Assembly: GCF_008329945.1 (NCBI RefSeq)
Contig: NZ_CP035807.1
Span: forward strand, 1,364,001 to 1,428,000
Reading direction: 5' to 3'
Length of the DNA: 64,000 nt
Source: Thiospirochaeta perfilievii
GTDB lineage: Bacteria; Spirochaetota; Spirochaetia; DSM-2461
Shown: positions 1 to 8,949 of the stretch, in pieces
How positions within the stretch are numbered: position 1 is the stretch's first letter
How the letters are laid out: each line of letters starts with the position of its first letter
Notes under the pieces: generated by a model
The model's database searches: none
Seen by the model: only the letters and a program-made list of their open reading frames with translations
What the model was told of the DNA's origin: nothing
Program-made: the position numbers and the translations under genes

Positions 1-690
1 CCATCAGCAGTATTTAAGCAGATGTGGGAAACTATAGAGCAGGGGAAAACTTGGAATGGAGAGGTAAGAAATTTAAGGAGAGATGGATCCTGCTACTGGT
101 TTAATGCCTCTATCTCCCCCTTAGTAGATCAATTTAATAGGCACTATGGTTATATGGCTGTTAGACAGGATATAACTGCAGAGAAGAGATTATTAGAAAT
201 TTCAGAGACGGACCAGTTAACAGGAATATATAATCGTAGAAAGTTAGACTCCTCCTTAAAAATGATAAGTTCCCAATATACTAGGAGTAAATCTGATTTT
301 TCTATTATTATGTTAGATATAGACTTTTTTAAAAGTTGTAATGATAATTTTGGCCACTTAGTTGGAGATGATGTTTTAAAAAAACTTTCTCAGATCCTGC
401 TTAAGAATATTAGGAAGACGGATATTCTAGGTAGATGGGGTGGTGAAGAATTTCTAATAATAGCACCTAATACCCAGGAGGATGGAGCTATTAAGTTAGC
501 TGAATTTTTGAGAAAAACTGTTGAAAAAACATTCTTCGAAGGTGTAAAGAGTATAACTTGCAGCTTTGGAGTCTCATCAACAACCAATAGCAGCTTAGAT
601 AAAATTACGGAGTTCGCAGATAAGGCACTCTATTTAGCAAAATATTCTGGTAGAAACTGTGTAAAGTTTTACGATAACACTTTAAAATAG
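1..690 (+). CDS. Diguanylate cyclase with PAS domain (5' end outside window)
   Basis: The reading frame is open from base 1, so the N-terminus lies upstream. The first ~55 residues are the end of a PAS fold with its PAC motif (NGEVRNLRRDG, then YGYMAVRQDIT). A GGDEF domain follows, beginning DQLTGIYNRRKL. The active-site loop reads GGEEF and metal ligands are visible in MLDIDFFK. RKTD lies five residues before GGEEF, so the allosteric c-di-GMP I-site (RxxD) is intact. The protein should make c-di-GMP in response to a signal sensed upstream and be feedback inhibited. It ends six bases before the chromate transporter start, so co-transcription is possible but functional linkage is not obvious. 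Confidence 0.9.
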   Translation, partial: PSAVFKQMWETIEQGKTWNGEVRNLRRDGSCYWFNASISPLVDQFNRHYGYMAVRQDITAEKRLLEISETDQLTGIYNRRKLDSSLKMISSQYTRSKSDFSIIMLDIDFFKSCNDNFGHLVGDDVLKKLSQILLKNIRKTDILGRWGGEEFLIIAPNTQEDGAIKLAEFLRKTVEKTFFEGVKSITCSFGVSSTTNSSLDKITEFADKALYLAKYSGRNCVKFYDNTLK

Positions 691-695
691 TGCTG

Positions 696-1259
696 ATGAA
701 AAATAATATTAAAATTAGTAGGGTAGATCTATTTTTTAGATTCTTTAAAATTAGCATTTTAACTTTTGGTGGTGGATACGCCATGATGCCAATGGTTGAG
801 AAAGAGCTAATTAATCGGGATGGTCTATTAAAAGAGGATGAGATTATAGATGATTATGCTATGGGTCAAAGTATTCCTGGAATTATAGGAGTTAATGCTT
901 CAGCATTAATGGGGTATAGAATTGCAGGAAGAGTTGGTTTATCCATTGCAATTTTAGGCTTTATAACACCTTCGATAATAATTATATCCCTAATTTCATC
1001 CCTACTGTTAGATATAGAAAACAATATATATATTGTCAAAGCCTTTACAGGTCTACGGGCTGGGGTTGTTGCACTAATGCTAAACGCTCTACTTAATATA
1101 GGGAAAAAATCCTTAAAATCTTTATGGGCCTATGGCCTTCTTGTGATAGCAGTTGTTGGAATTCTATTTTTCAAATTCCATCCTATATATTTAATACTGT
1201 TTGGTGGTTTTATTGGTTTTGTTATTGGAGAGACTAAAGAAAGGAGGGGAAAATGTTAA
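696..1259 (+). CDS. chrA: Chromate transporter, CHR family, first half-protein
   Basis: A single CHR domain of about 187 residues with the family signature GGGYAMMPMVEKEL near residue 25 and GQSIPGIIGVNASALMGYRIAG after it. Several hydrophobic segments follow. It is a short-chain CHR protein; such proteins act as pairs whose two halves together equal one long ChrA. The next gene is the second half and overlaps by seven bases, so the two are translationally coupled. The ATG at 696 is preferred to the in-frame GTG at 690, which is part of the previous stop. Substrate is assigned from the family only; chromate is not proven. Confidence 0.85.
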   Translation: MKNNIKISRVDLFFRFFKISILTFGGGYAMMPMVEKELINRDGLLKEDEIIDDYAMGQSIPGIIGVNASALMGYRIAGRVGLSIAILGFITPSIIIISLISSLLLDIENNIYIVKAFTGLRAGVVALMLNALLNIGKKSLKSLWAYGLLVIAVVGILFFKFHPIYLILFGGFIGFVIGETKERRGKC

Positions 1260-1783
1260 CCCTTCTCTATGTATTTTCTATAATTGCCATTACCACAGTT
1301 GGTGGTGGTTATGCTATGATTCCACTAATACAGCAGGAAGCAATAACTATTCACAGGTGGATAACAGAGACTGAATTTGTAAATATACTGGCTGTTTCTC
1401 AAGTGACTCCTGGGGCTATTGCGATAAATTCTGCTACTTTTATCGGGTTTAAAAACTATCATATTTTAGGGGCAATAATCGCCTCGGTAGGTTTTGTTCT
1501 TCCATCTTTTATAATAATTTTTCTTATTGCCCCTATACTAAAAAAGTATGAAAAAAACAGGATTCGTATTAATATATTTAATGGAATAAGACCTATAGTT
1601 ACAGGGTTAATTGGGGCAGCAATAATAGTATTAGCTAAAAATATCTTTATTATAGATAGCAACATAAGTTATATTTCTATTTTTATAACTACTATTTCCT
1701 TTGTTATACTTAGGTTTTTTAAGATAAAGCCAGTTTATACCCTTCTTTTATGTGCAATTTCTGGTGTTATTATACTCCCCTAG
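1253..1783 (+). CDS. chrA: Chromate transporter, CHR family, second half-protein
   Basis: This 176-residue membrane protein repeats the CHR motif near its start (TVGGGYAMIPLIQQEA) and again VSQVTPGAIAINSATFIG, so it is the partner half of the preceding gene. A strong Shine-Dalgarno (AGGAGGGG) lies just before the ATG at 1253, inside the end of the first half. The two halves would form one antiporter-like transporter with opposite topologies, as known for paired short-chain CHR proteins. The 3' end overlaps the convergent LacI gene by 14 bases. Confidence 0.85.
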   Translation: MLTLLYVFSIIAITTVGGGYAMIPLIQQEAITIHRWITETEFVNILAVSQVTPGAIAINSATFIGFKNYHILGAIIASVGFVLPSFIIIFLIAPILKKYEKNRIRINIFNGIRPIVTGLIGAAIIVLAKNIFIIDSNISYISIFITTISFVILRFFKIKPVYTLLLCAISGVIILP

Positions 1784-2759
1784 TATTAACCGAAGAGCTT
1801 TCTCTAATTATTAGTTTTGTATTTATTGTACTAAGAGTTGGTACATTACGCTTTTCTAAAATATCTAGGGCTAATCTAGCTGCAGATAACCCCATAGCAC
1901 TACTTTTACTATCAATAGTTGTTATTAGAGGGTTAGAGCATTGGGAGAAGATAAGGTTATTAAATCCAGTAACAGTAAAATCTATTGGAATAGAAAATCC
2001 CCTTTTGGTTAGTTGCTGAATTATACCCAGGGCTGTAATATCCTCATCGCATACTATTGCTGATGGTCTTATCTCCAAGTCTAATATTTTATTGGCTAAA
2101 ACAGCTGTTGAGTCTAAGCTATTTTCACCAATTAATATTGCACTATTATCTGTACTATTTCGAAACCCTTTTACCTTTCTTTTTGCACTGTAACTATCAC
2201 TTGTTTTAATATATACAAACTCTCTGTGCCCTAACTCTTTTAGGTATAAAACTAATTTCTCTATACCTTCACCCTCATTGGAAACTATAGAGTAGATATT
2301 ATCCCCTTCTACACTCTCGTTAACAATTATAACAGGGACCTTTATTGATACACTTTTAATAACCTCTTTTAGTTCATCATATTTAAAAACTGAACCTACT
2401 AATATTAAAATATCAATTTTTTTTTGCATAAGTAGGGAGATATAATTACGTTGAGTATCTGACTCACCCCCTGTATTACAAAGTATAACATTATATTTAT
2501 GTAGGCTTAACTCCTGTTCTAAAGAGTGGATAACAGAGGCGAAATATTGGTCCCTTATATCTATAGTTAAGATACCTATACTCTTAACAGAACTACCAGA
2601 GAGTCCCCTAGCAAAGGCACTAGGGATGTAGTTCTCCTCTTCCATTAATTTATTTATTTTAGCCCTGGTCTTTTCGCTAACTTTTGGACTGTTATTTATT
2701 ACTCTTGATACAGTTGCTGTTGAAACTCCAGCCTTTTTGGCTATCTCATAAATATTCAT
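1770..2759 (-). CDS. LacI-family regulator, probable galacturonate/hexuronate repressor
   Basis: A full-length LacI protein of 329 residues. The N-terminus has the DNA-binding helix-turn-helix and hinge (IYEIAKKAGVSTATVSRVINNS), followed by the periplasmic-binding-protein-like sensor (SIGILTIDIRDQYFASVIHSLEQ) and C-terminal dimer region. It starts two bases after the end of uxaC on the same strand, so it is the last gene of uxaB-uxaA-uxaC-lacI. A LacI-type palindrome with a central CG lies upstream of uxaB at 7121-7134 and is the likely operator, giving autoregulation. The ligand is inferred from context to be a uronate or pathway intermediate. Confidence 0.85.
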   Translation of the reverse strand: MNIYEIAKKAGVSTATVSRVINNSPKVSEKTRAKINKLMEEENYIPSAFARGLSGSSVKSIGILTIDIRDQYFASVIHSLEQELSLHKYNVILCNTGGESDTQRNYISLLMQKKIDILILVGSVFKYDELKEVIKSVSIKVPVIIVNESVEGDNIYSIVSNEGEGIEKLVLYLKELGHREFVYIKTSDSYSAKRKVKGFRNSTDNSAILIGENSLDSTAVLANKILDLEIRPSAIVCDEDITALGIIQQLTKRGFSIPIDFTVTGFNNLIFSQCSNPLITTIDSKSSAMGLSAARLALDILEKRNVPTLSTINTKLIIRESSSVNTRGV

Positions 2760-2761
2760 TT

Positions 2762-4174
2762 TTATCCTGGGAAATTAAAGTATTTTAGACTGTTATTGTA
2801 ACTTATGTTTGTAACAATTTCACCTAGTAGATCTAAATCCTTTGGAGCTTCACCATTTTCCACCCATGTACCAATTTTATTACACAGTATTCTTCTAAAA
2901 TACTCGTGGCGTGTATAGGAGAGGAAACTTCGCGAATCTGTTAACATTCCTACAAATTGGGATAAAACACCCATATTTGCTAAAGACTCCATCTGTTTCT
3001 CCATTCCAGTTTTTTGATCATTAAACCACCACCCGGAACCAAACTGTATTTTCCCTGCTATAGAACCATCTTGAAAGTTTCCAATCATTGTTCCTACAAT
3101 ATCGTTATCTGCTGAATTTAATACATAGATTATTGTTTTAGGTAGTTGATCTTCTATATCTAGAGAGTTTAATAACCTAGACAGAGGAAGGGCGATGTCC
3201 CCACCACCAATAGAGTCAAAACCAGTATCTGGCCCTAGTTTATTAAACATTCTTGTATTGTTATTTCTAATAGCACCTATATGGAGCTGCATAGTCCAAT
3301 TTTTAGCCTTATTTAATCTACCATAGAGTTGTAAAAGAGCAGTATTTAACTGGGCAGACTCTTTTTCTGAGACCTTTTTTCCATCTAGAAGAGTAGATAT
3401 AGTAGCATCTAGATCTTGTTGTGTGTAACTCTCATATTCTGGTATTCTTATTGCATGATCTGATATTCGGCACCCAAGGCTGTGAAAATAGTTATGCCTA
3501 GACTCTAATGCCCTAGATAATGAAGTAAAATCTACAACATCAACTCCAGAAACTCTAGAGAGCTGCTCTATATAATCTCTATACAGGTAAGGATCTTCAA
3601 CAGCACCTGCCTTATCTGGCCTAAATGTGGGATACATTTTAAAATCTAAATGGGACTTCTCCTGTAAGGCACTATGGTACTCTAGACTATCTATAGGGTC
3701 GTCTGTTGTACATAATACTTTAACATCCATCTGCTTAATAATACCCCATGGGGAAAACTCTGGTTGTTTTAATTTCTCATTAACCTCATTCCATATAGAC
3801 TCTGCAGTTTGGCTATTTAAAACCCTATCCTTAATTCCAAAGGGTCTTCGTAGTTCTAAATGAGTCCAGTGATAAAGGGGATTTCCAATTAACATTGGAA
3901 CACACTTTGCCCAGGCTAGAAACTTCTCGTAGTCTGTTCCATCCCCAGTAATATATTTTTCATCCACACCTAGGCTTCTCATTGCCCTCCACTTATAGTG
4001 GTCTCCCTTTAACCATACCTCTGTTAAATTTTTAAACTGTCTATTCTCTGCAACATCCCTAGGTTGTAAATGACAGTGATAGTCTATTATTGGTTGTTTT
4101 TTTGCGTAATCGTGGTATAGAGTTTTTGCTGTATCACTAAGTAGCAAGAAGTCCTCTGTTAAAAAAGTACTCAT
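2762..4174 (-). CDS. uxaC: Glucuronate/galacturonate isomerase
   Basis: A full-length 470-residue UxaC of the amidohydrolase superfamily. It converts D-galacturonate to tagaturonate (and glucuronate to fructuronate). The N-terminal metal motif is IIDYHCHLQPRDVAENRQF, and LHIGAIRNNNTRMF and GSGWWFNDQKTGMEKQM are typical family blocks. It lies 16 bases downstream of uxaA and directly upstream of the LacI gene. It is the first enzyme of the Ashwell pathway, although it is third in the transcript. No lesion was seen. Confidence 0.97.
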   Translation of the reverse strand: MSTFLTEDFLLLSDTAKTLYHDYAKKQPIIDYHCHLQPRDVAENRQFKNLTEVWLKGDHYKWRAMRSLGVDEKYITGDGTDYEKFLAWAKCVPMLIGNPLYHWTHLELRRPFGIKDRVLNSQTAESIWNEVNEKLKQPEFSPWGIIKQMDVKVLCTTDDPIDSLEYHSALQEKSHLDFKMYPTFRPDKAGAVEDPYLYRDYIEQLSRVSGVDVVDFTSLSRALESRHNYFHSLGCRISDHAIRIPEYESYTQQDLDATISTLLDGKKVSEKESAQLNTALLQLYGRLNKAKNWTMQLHIGAIRNNNTRMFNKLGPDTGFDSIGGGDIALPLSRLLNSLDIEDQLPKTIIYVLNSADNDIVGTMIGNFQDGSIAGKIQFGSGWWFNDQKTGMEKQMESLANMGVLSQFVGMLTDSRSFLSYTRHEYFRRILCNKIGTWVENGEAPKDLDLLGEIVTNISYNNSLKYFNFPG

Positions 4175-4190
4175 TTAATTATCTCCTTAT

Positions 4191-5654
4191 TTATAGGGTA
4201 ACTCCATCCTTAAATATTGAAATTTCCCTGTAATTGTTTATCTCGTTTAAAGTTTGTTTTCCTGAAGCAACTTCTAAAATATACTCTAAAAAATCTTCTG
4301 ACAGTTTATCAATATTACCATTATCAACTAATGTTCCAGCATTATAATCGATCCAATGCCCCTTTTTTTTGGCAAGTAAGTTATTAGTAGATATCTTAAC
4401 CGTTGGTACAGGTCCCCCTAAAGGTGTTCCTCGTCCAGTTGTAAATAGTATCAAGTGGGCTCCTGCTGCAGATAAGTTAGTTACAGCAACAATATCATTA
4501 CCAGGACCATTTAATAGGTTTAAACCAGACTCTGTTGCTATCTCTCCATAGTTTAACACAGCTTGAACCTCCCTCTCTCCACCTTTTTGAATACAACCTA
4601 GAGATTTCTCCTCTAAAGTAGTAATTCCGCCATCCTTATTCCCGGGGGATGGATTTTCATATACAACTTGGTTATATCTTTTAAAATACTCTTTAAAATT
4701 ATTAACTAAACTTACGGTTTTATTATAGATCTCTTTACTTTTAGCACGATTCATTAAAATGGTCTCTGCTCCAAACATCTCTGGAACTTCTGTCAAAATA
4801 GAAATTCCACCCATATCAATTAGTTTATTTGAAAGTTTACCAACTAGAGGATTCGCTGTAATTCCAGATAGACCGTCGGACCCACCACACTTTAGACCTA
4901 TTTTCAATTTTGAAACAGGGAATCTCTCCCTCTTATCCTTAAGAGTTATATTCTTTAGTTCTGCAATAATTTTTAATGCTTCATCTAGCTCGTCCTCTAC
5001 AGTCTGAGTCTCTAAAAACCTTACCCTACTCTCATCATAACTACCTAAAACCTTCTTAAACTCTGTGATATTATTATTTTCACAACCTAAACCTAGAACT
5101 AAAACTCCACCAGCATTAGGATGTTTAACTAAATTCTTTAATATTAATTGTGTATTTTTATGATCACTTCCTAACTGGCTACACCCATATGGATGAACAA
5201 ATGTATATACTCCTTCGCCAGAATTTTTAACAATATTCTCAGCTGTCCTATTAATACAGCCTACAGTATTTATAATCCAAATATCATTTCTAATACCAAC
5301 TTGTCCATCTGACCTTAAAAAACCCATAAAGTATTTATCCTCTGCATAAATACTATATTGTGGCTCTTCTTTGTTATAATTATACTCTAAAATTCCGTCT
5401 AGATTAGTTTTTATATTATGGGAATGAACAAACTCCCCTTGTTTTATATCCTTAATAGCATGGGCTATTGGGGAAGCGTACTTAATAATCATATCCCCAT
5501 TTTTTATATCCATAAGTGCAAACTTATGGGCTTGGCCTATATCTTCTAAAAGTTTAATCTCAACATCATTAACAACAACTATGTCACCTTTATATAGAGG
5601 CTCAAGAGCTACAGCAACACTATCTTTAGGATTGATTTGTATAACTTTTTTCAT
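4191..5654 (-). CDS. uxaA: Altronate dehydratase
   Basis: A 487-residue altronate dehydratase that converts altronate to 2-keto-3-deoxygluconate. The short N-terminal SAF-like domain (DSVAVALEPLYKGDIVVV) is fused to the large catalytic part with typical Cys and Gly blocks (GCSQLGSDH, LGLGCENNN, GLKCGGSDGLSGITANP). The start codon overlaps the stop of uxaB by one base (TAATG), which implies translational coupling. The length fits the full two-domain enzyme. Confidence 0.97.
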   Translation of the reverse strand: MKKVIQINPKDSVAVALEPLYKGDIVVVNDVEIKLLEDIGQAHKFALMDIKNGDMIIKYASPIAHAIKDIKQGEFVHSHNIKTNLDGILEYNYNKEEPQYSIYAEDKYFMGFLRSDGQVGIRNDIWIINTVGCINRTAENIVKNSGEGVYTFVHPYGCSQLGSDHKNTQLILKNLVKHPNAGGVLVLGLGCENNNITEFKKVLGSYDESRVRFLETQTVEDELDEALKIIAELKNITLKDKRERFPVSKLKIGLKCGGSDGLSGITANPLVGKLSNKLIDMGGISILTEVPEMFGAETILMNRAKSKEIYNKTVSLVNNFKEYFKRYNQVVYENPSPGNKDGGITTLEEKSLGCIQKGGEREVQAVLNYGEIATESGLNLLNGPGNDIVAVTNLSAAGAHLILFTTGRGTPLGGPVPTVKISTNNLLAKKKGHWIDYNAGTLVDNGNIDKLSEDFLEYILEVASGKQTLNEINNYREISIFKDGVTL

Positions 5655-7096
5655 TAAAGACTCTCCATTACAGACTTAATACCTTTAGACTCTATTTCAT
5701 TAAAGTAGTGTGTTACCTTCTTATAAAATAATTTGATTAAAGCCAAATCTTGTCCCCAAAAATCTAAGTTAGACATTATATTTTTAGTAAAAATCTCCCC
5801 TGACTCCTTGGTTCCATTAAAATCTTTGTAAGCACGATTAAAATACTCCAAAACTTCAGAACTATCCTTACCATGTTCTTTATAAAAATGCATTAGGGAT
5901 GCCAGTGAGAATGAGAGTAGTTCAGGGGCTTTTTTATTAAGTTCTATATATTCTAGAACTGTAGGTAAAACCCTAGCCTTATATTTAGAGACAGAGTTTA
6001 ATGAGATACTTAAAAGTTCATGTTTAATAAATGGATTTGCAAATCTCTCCATAACATCCTTTGCAAACTCAGTTAACTCTTTTTTATCAAAATTAATACT
6101 TGGTATAATTTCTGTTTCTACAGCTTTATCAATAAATCTTCTAACAGTTTTATTCTCTAGACACTCTCCAACTGTTTCAACACCGTATAGATAAGCAGGG
6201 AGACACATCATTGTATGTATTCCATTTAATATCCGGACCTTTCTTGTTCTATATGGAGTCATGTCCTCTGTCCAGATAACATTACACCCATCTGTTTCTG
6301 CAAGAGGTAGTTCAGCGGAATACTTTTTATCCCCTTCTATAACCCAAAGATTGAAAACTTCAGAGCTATCTAGAAGATTATCTTTGTATCCTAACTCCTT
6401 TGTCAAATCTTCTACCTCATTTCTTGGATATCCAGTTACTATTCTATCTACTAGAGTATTAAAAAATGCACAGGAATTATCTAACCATTGGATAAACTCT
6501 TTATCAAGAATCCACTCATTTGCTAATCTATATACTATTTTTTTAAGATTATCTCCATTTCTATCAATAAGTTCACACGGAATAATTATTAATCCCTTAT
6601 CTATTGATTTATTGAAGGTTTTAAACCTTCTATATAAAAAAGCAGTTAATTTTCCGGGGTATGATATCTGAGGTTTATCATCTATAGATTCCCCCCCTCT
6701 ATATACTATTCCAGCCTCGGTTGTATTTGACACAACAAACCTTAACTCTGGTAAATCTGCAGATTGTATAAAATCATCATATTCAGTGTATGGGTTAATT
6801 CCCCTTTCTATTGAAGTTATAATCTCATTATCATTAATAACTTCACCTTTAAAAAGTCCCCTTCTAATAAGCGTATATAGTCCATTTTGATCATTAAGCA
6901 TAGTAATTAATCCATTCTCTAATGGTTGGACAACTCTGACACTTCCATTAAACAGCCCTTTTTGATTTGTTCTATGTATCATCCAATCAACAAAACCTCT
7001 TAAAAAATTACCTTCTCCAAACTGTAATACCTTAACTGGGTATTCATCTTTTTCTCTACCTATAATAGTTCCTAGATTTTTTTTATTTAGTTCCAT
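5654..7096 (-). CDS. uxaB: Tagaturonate reductase (altronate oxidoreductase)
   Basis: A mannitol-dehydrogenase-family NAD oxidoreductase of about 480 residues that interconverts tagaturonate and altronate. The Rossmann motif is near the N-terminus (VLQFGEGNFLRGFVDWM), and the catalytic region contains KVRILNGIHTMMCLPAYL. It is the first gene of the uxaB-uxaA-uxaC-lacI transcript. Two ATGs lie six bases apart. The one at 7102 abuts the AAGGA ribosome site with no spacing, while the one at 7096 has six bases, so 7096 is chosen. A LacI-type operator lies 25 bases upstream. Confidence 0.95.
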   Translation of the reverse strand: MELNKKNLGTIIGREKDEYPVKVLQFGEGNFLRGFVDWMIHRTNQKGLFNGSVRVVQPLENGLITMLNDQNGLYTLIRRGLFKGEVINDNEIITSIERGINPYTEYDDFIQSADLPELRFVVSNTTEAGIVYRGGESIDDKPQISYPGKLTAFLYRRFKTFNKSIDKGLIIIPCELIDRNGDNLKKIVYRLANEWILDKEFIQWLDNSCAFFNTLVDRIVTGYPRNEVEDLTKELGYKDNLLDSSEVFNLWVIEGDKKYSAELPLAETDGCNVIWTEDMTPYRTRKVRILNGIHTMMCLPAYLYGVETVGECLENKTVRRFIDKAVETEIIPSINFDKKELTEFAKDVMERFANPFIKHELLSISLNSVSKYKARVLPTVLEYIELNKKAPELLSFSLASLMHFYKEHGKDSSEVLEYFNRAYKDFNGTKESGEIFTKNIMSNLDFWGQDLALIKLFYKKVTHYFNEIESKGIKSVMESL

Positions 7097-7120
7097 TTCC
7101 ATTCCTTATTTCCTAGATAA

Positions 7121-7134
7121 TGTAAGCGGTTACA
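7121..7134. promoter_or_regulatory. Candidate LacI-family operator for uxaB
   Basis: The sequence TGTAAGCGGTTACA is a near-perfect palindrome with the central CG dyad typical of LacI-family sites; one pair of positions mismatches. It sits just upstream of the uxaB start, in the divergent region between uxaB and the esterase pair. The LacI gene at the end of the uxa operon is the obvious candidate regulator. Binding is inferred. Confidence 0.6.
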
Positions 7135-7219
7135 CTAGTAATTTAAAATAGAATAACACTAGAGTATAAAAAAGCGCAACTCAAAAAGATATAAATGTAT
7201 TCGGTTTCACTAATATTCT

Positions 7220-7234
7220 TATATACGAATTGAC
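7220..7234 (+). promoter_or_regulatory. 15-base motif shared with the iclR promoter
   Basis: A stretch ending ATATACGAATTGAC is also present at 22461-22474 immediately before iclR-kduI-kduD. Here it lies upstream of the two plus-strand esterase genes. Because both units serve pectin catabolism, a common regulator, possibly the IclR/KdgR protein, is a plausible reading. The TTGAC part could also be a -35 element. No matching -10 was clear here. Confidence 0.4.
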
Positions 7235-7265
7235 CATATAACAATAAGGAGGCTAATGTCTTATT

Positions 7266-8009
7266 ATGCGAGGCAGAAGCACTCTATATATTGTGGGAGA
7301 CTCAACTCTTTGTAGTTTTGAGGATAAAGATTATTTTATTCCTAGATCGGGGTATGGAACAAAAATTCACAAATATGCTGATTCTGATAACTTAGAAATA
7401 GTTAATTTAGCTCTTTCTGGTAGGAGTAGCAAAAGTTTTATCAATGAAGAGAACTACATAACCCTATTAAAAAATATTAAAAAGGGAGACTACTTACTTA
7501 TTGACTTCTCTCATAATGATGAAAAGCCAGATATTACAAGGTATACAGATCCGACCCTTCCAATTACCCATAATGGTAGTTTTAAAAATATTTTAGATAA
7601 GTATTATATAAATATAGCCTTAAATAGTAAGGCGTTCCCAATTCTAGTTACACCTATTGTTAGACGGGGGGAACTAAATAGTCATATATCAAAGGGAACA
7701 AGTCAATTCAGGGGAGGAGACTACCCAAAGGCAATTAGAGAACTTGGACATATGTTAAATATTCCTGTAATTGATATGACAAAAATTACCAAAAATCTAT
7801 ACGACTGTCTAGGAGATGCTGAAACATATAATCTACATGCAAATAAGTATAATAATCCAGAGAGTATAGATAATACACATATAAACAGTAAGGGTGCAGA
7901 CGTAATTGCTTATCTTCTATGTAAATCGATAAAAGAGAACTATCCTCCCCTTGGTCAATATTTATTGGAGAAAGAGGTGGTTGATGGATTGGATAGGGAA
8001 ATATTTTAA
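7266..8009 (+). CDS. SGNH-family rhamnogalacturonan acetylesterase
   Basis: A 247-residue SGNH hydrolase without a signal peptide, so probably cytoplasmic. Block I is VGDSTL (catalytic Ser), block II has the Gly in LSGRSSKSF, block III is the HND in DFSHNDEKPD, and block V is DNTHINSKGAD with the catalytic Asp and His. This arrangement matches CE12-type rhamnogalacturonan acetylesterases, which remove acetyl groups from galacturonate in rhamnogalacturonan I. An AAGGAGG site is 13 bases upstream of the chosen ATG, which is slightly long. The next gene overlaps by 26 bases. Confidence 0.85.
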   Translation: MRGRSTLYIVGDSTLCSFEDKDYFIPRSGYGTKIHKYADSDNLEIVNLALSGRSSKSFINEENYITLLKNIKKGDYLLIDFSHNDEKPDITRYTDPTLPITHNGSFKNILDKYYINIALNSKAFPILVTPIVRRGELNSHISKGTSQFRGGDYPKAIRELGHMLNIPVIDMTKITKNLYDCLGDAETYNLHANKYNNPESIDNTHINSKGADVIAYLLCKSIKENYPPLGQYLLEKEVVDGLDREIF

Positions 8010-8949
8010 AAATAAATGGGATTTAAACCACAATAGTGGTAAAAAAAAACCAGATATCTCAGAAATACTAAAATTATCTAGGCTAACTAAGGTGCCTCAT
8101 AAAGCGAAACTTCTAAGTAGATTAGATATGGATGACTATATAAGAGAAGATTATTATTTGGATTCTGAAGAGTTTTATAAAATTCCATTAACAGTTTTAA
8201 TACCTAAAAGAAATATAAAGAAAACTCCAATAATCTCTCTTCATGGTCATGGAGGTGGTGGTCGATTAGGAGTAATAGGAGATAGAACAGATAGTGATGT
8301 TGCAGCAGCTATAGATAAGTATAACTATGACTATGGCCTTAAACTAGTAAAAAGGGGATATACTGTATTCTGCCCAGACAGTAGGGGTTTTGGGGATAGT
8401 AGAAGTAAAGAATACTCTAATGCTATAACATCCTGTAGCTGTAGGGAGCTATCAAATTTAGCCTTATCCCTTGGTCTTTCCCTTACAGGTATGATGGTTT
8501 TTGACGTAATAACACTTATAGATTATATAAAAGATTACTTTTTAATGGATATAACAGAACTATCCTGTATTGGTTTTTCAGGTGGCGGAGCCTTGACCCT
8601 ATACAGCTCTATTATAGACCCTCGAATCAAGAATATTATAATTAGTGGATATATGTACGGCTTTAAAGAGTCTCTTTTAGAGCTACATGGGAATTGTTCA
8701 TGCAACTATATTCCAAATATGTGGCTATATTATGATATGAAAGATCTGGCCTCATTAATACTAGCAAAAAATATATTTATTGAAAGTGGTGACAGGGATC
8801 ATCTAAATGGTAAGTCTCAAATAAAAAACGTATTAAGTCAGGTAGAAAATATTAAAAGCCCGTCAAACTTTGTACATAAAATATATTCAGGGCCCCATAA
8901 ATTTTACGGTTTAGACTGTTTTGATTGGTTAAGCCAACTTAGACATTGA
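7984..8949 (+). CDS. Alpha/beta hydrolase, probable acetyl esterase
   Basis: About 322 residues of alpha/beta hydrolase fold related to the dienelactone-hydrolase/CE7-like esterases. The oxyanion region is ISLHGHGGGG, the nucleophile elbow is GFSGGGALTLY, and candidate acid and His are in ESGDRDHL and GPHKFYGLD. The ATG at 7984 is preferred over the GTG at 7951 because GAGGTGG lies just before it. It overlaps the preceding acetylesterase by 26 bases and the convergent esterase by 46 bases. It probably deacetylates pectic or xylan oligomers inside the cell; the exact substrate cannot be read from sequence. Confidence 0.75.
   Translation: MDWIGKYFKNKWDLNHNSGKKKPDISEILKLSRLTKVPHKAKLLSRLDMDDYIREDYYLDSEEFYKIPLTVLIPKRNIKKTPIISLHGHGGGGRLGVIGDRTDSDVAAAIDKYNYDYGLKLVKRGYTVFCPDSRGFGDSRSKEYSNAITSCSCRELSNLALSLGLSLTGMMVFDVITLIDYIKDYFLMDITELSCIGFSGGGALTLYSSIIDPRIKNIIISGYMYGFKESLLELHGNCSCNYIPNMWLYYDMKDLASLILAKNIFIESGDRDHLNGKSQIKNVLSQVENIKSPSNFVHKIYSGPHKFYGLDCFDWLSQLRH

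Noticed and set aside
1459-1665. Minus-strand ORF inside the chromate transporter (and similar ORFs inside uxaC, uxaA, uxaB, GH28, GH42 and others)
   Set aside because: They lie fully inside well-supported genes in another frame, have no ribosome site and encode low-complexity sequence.
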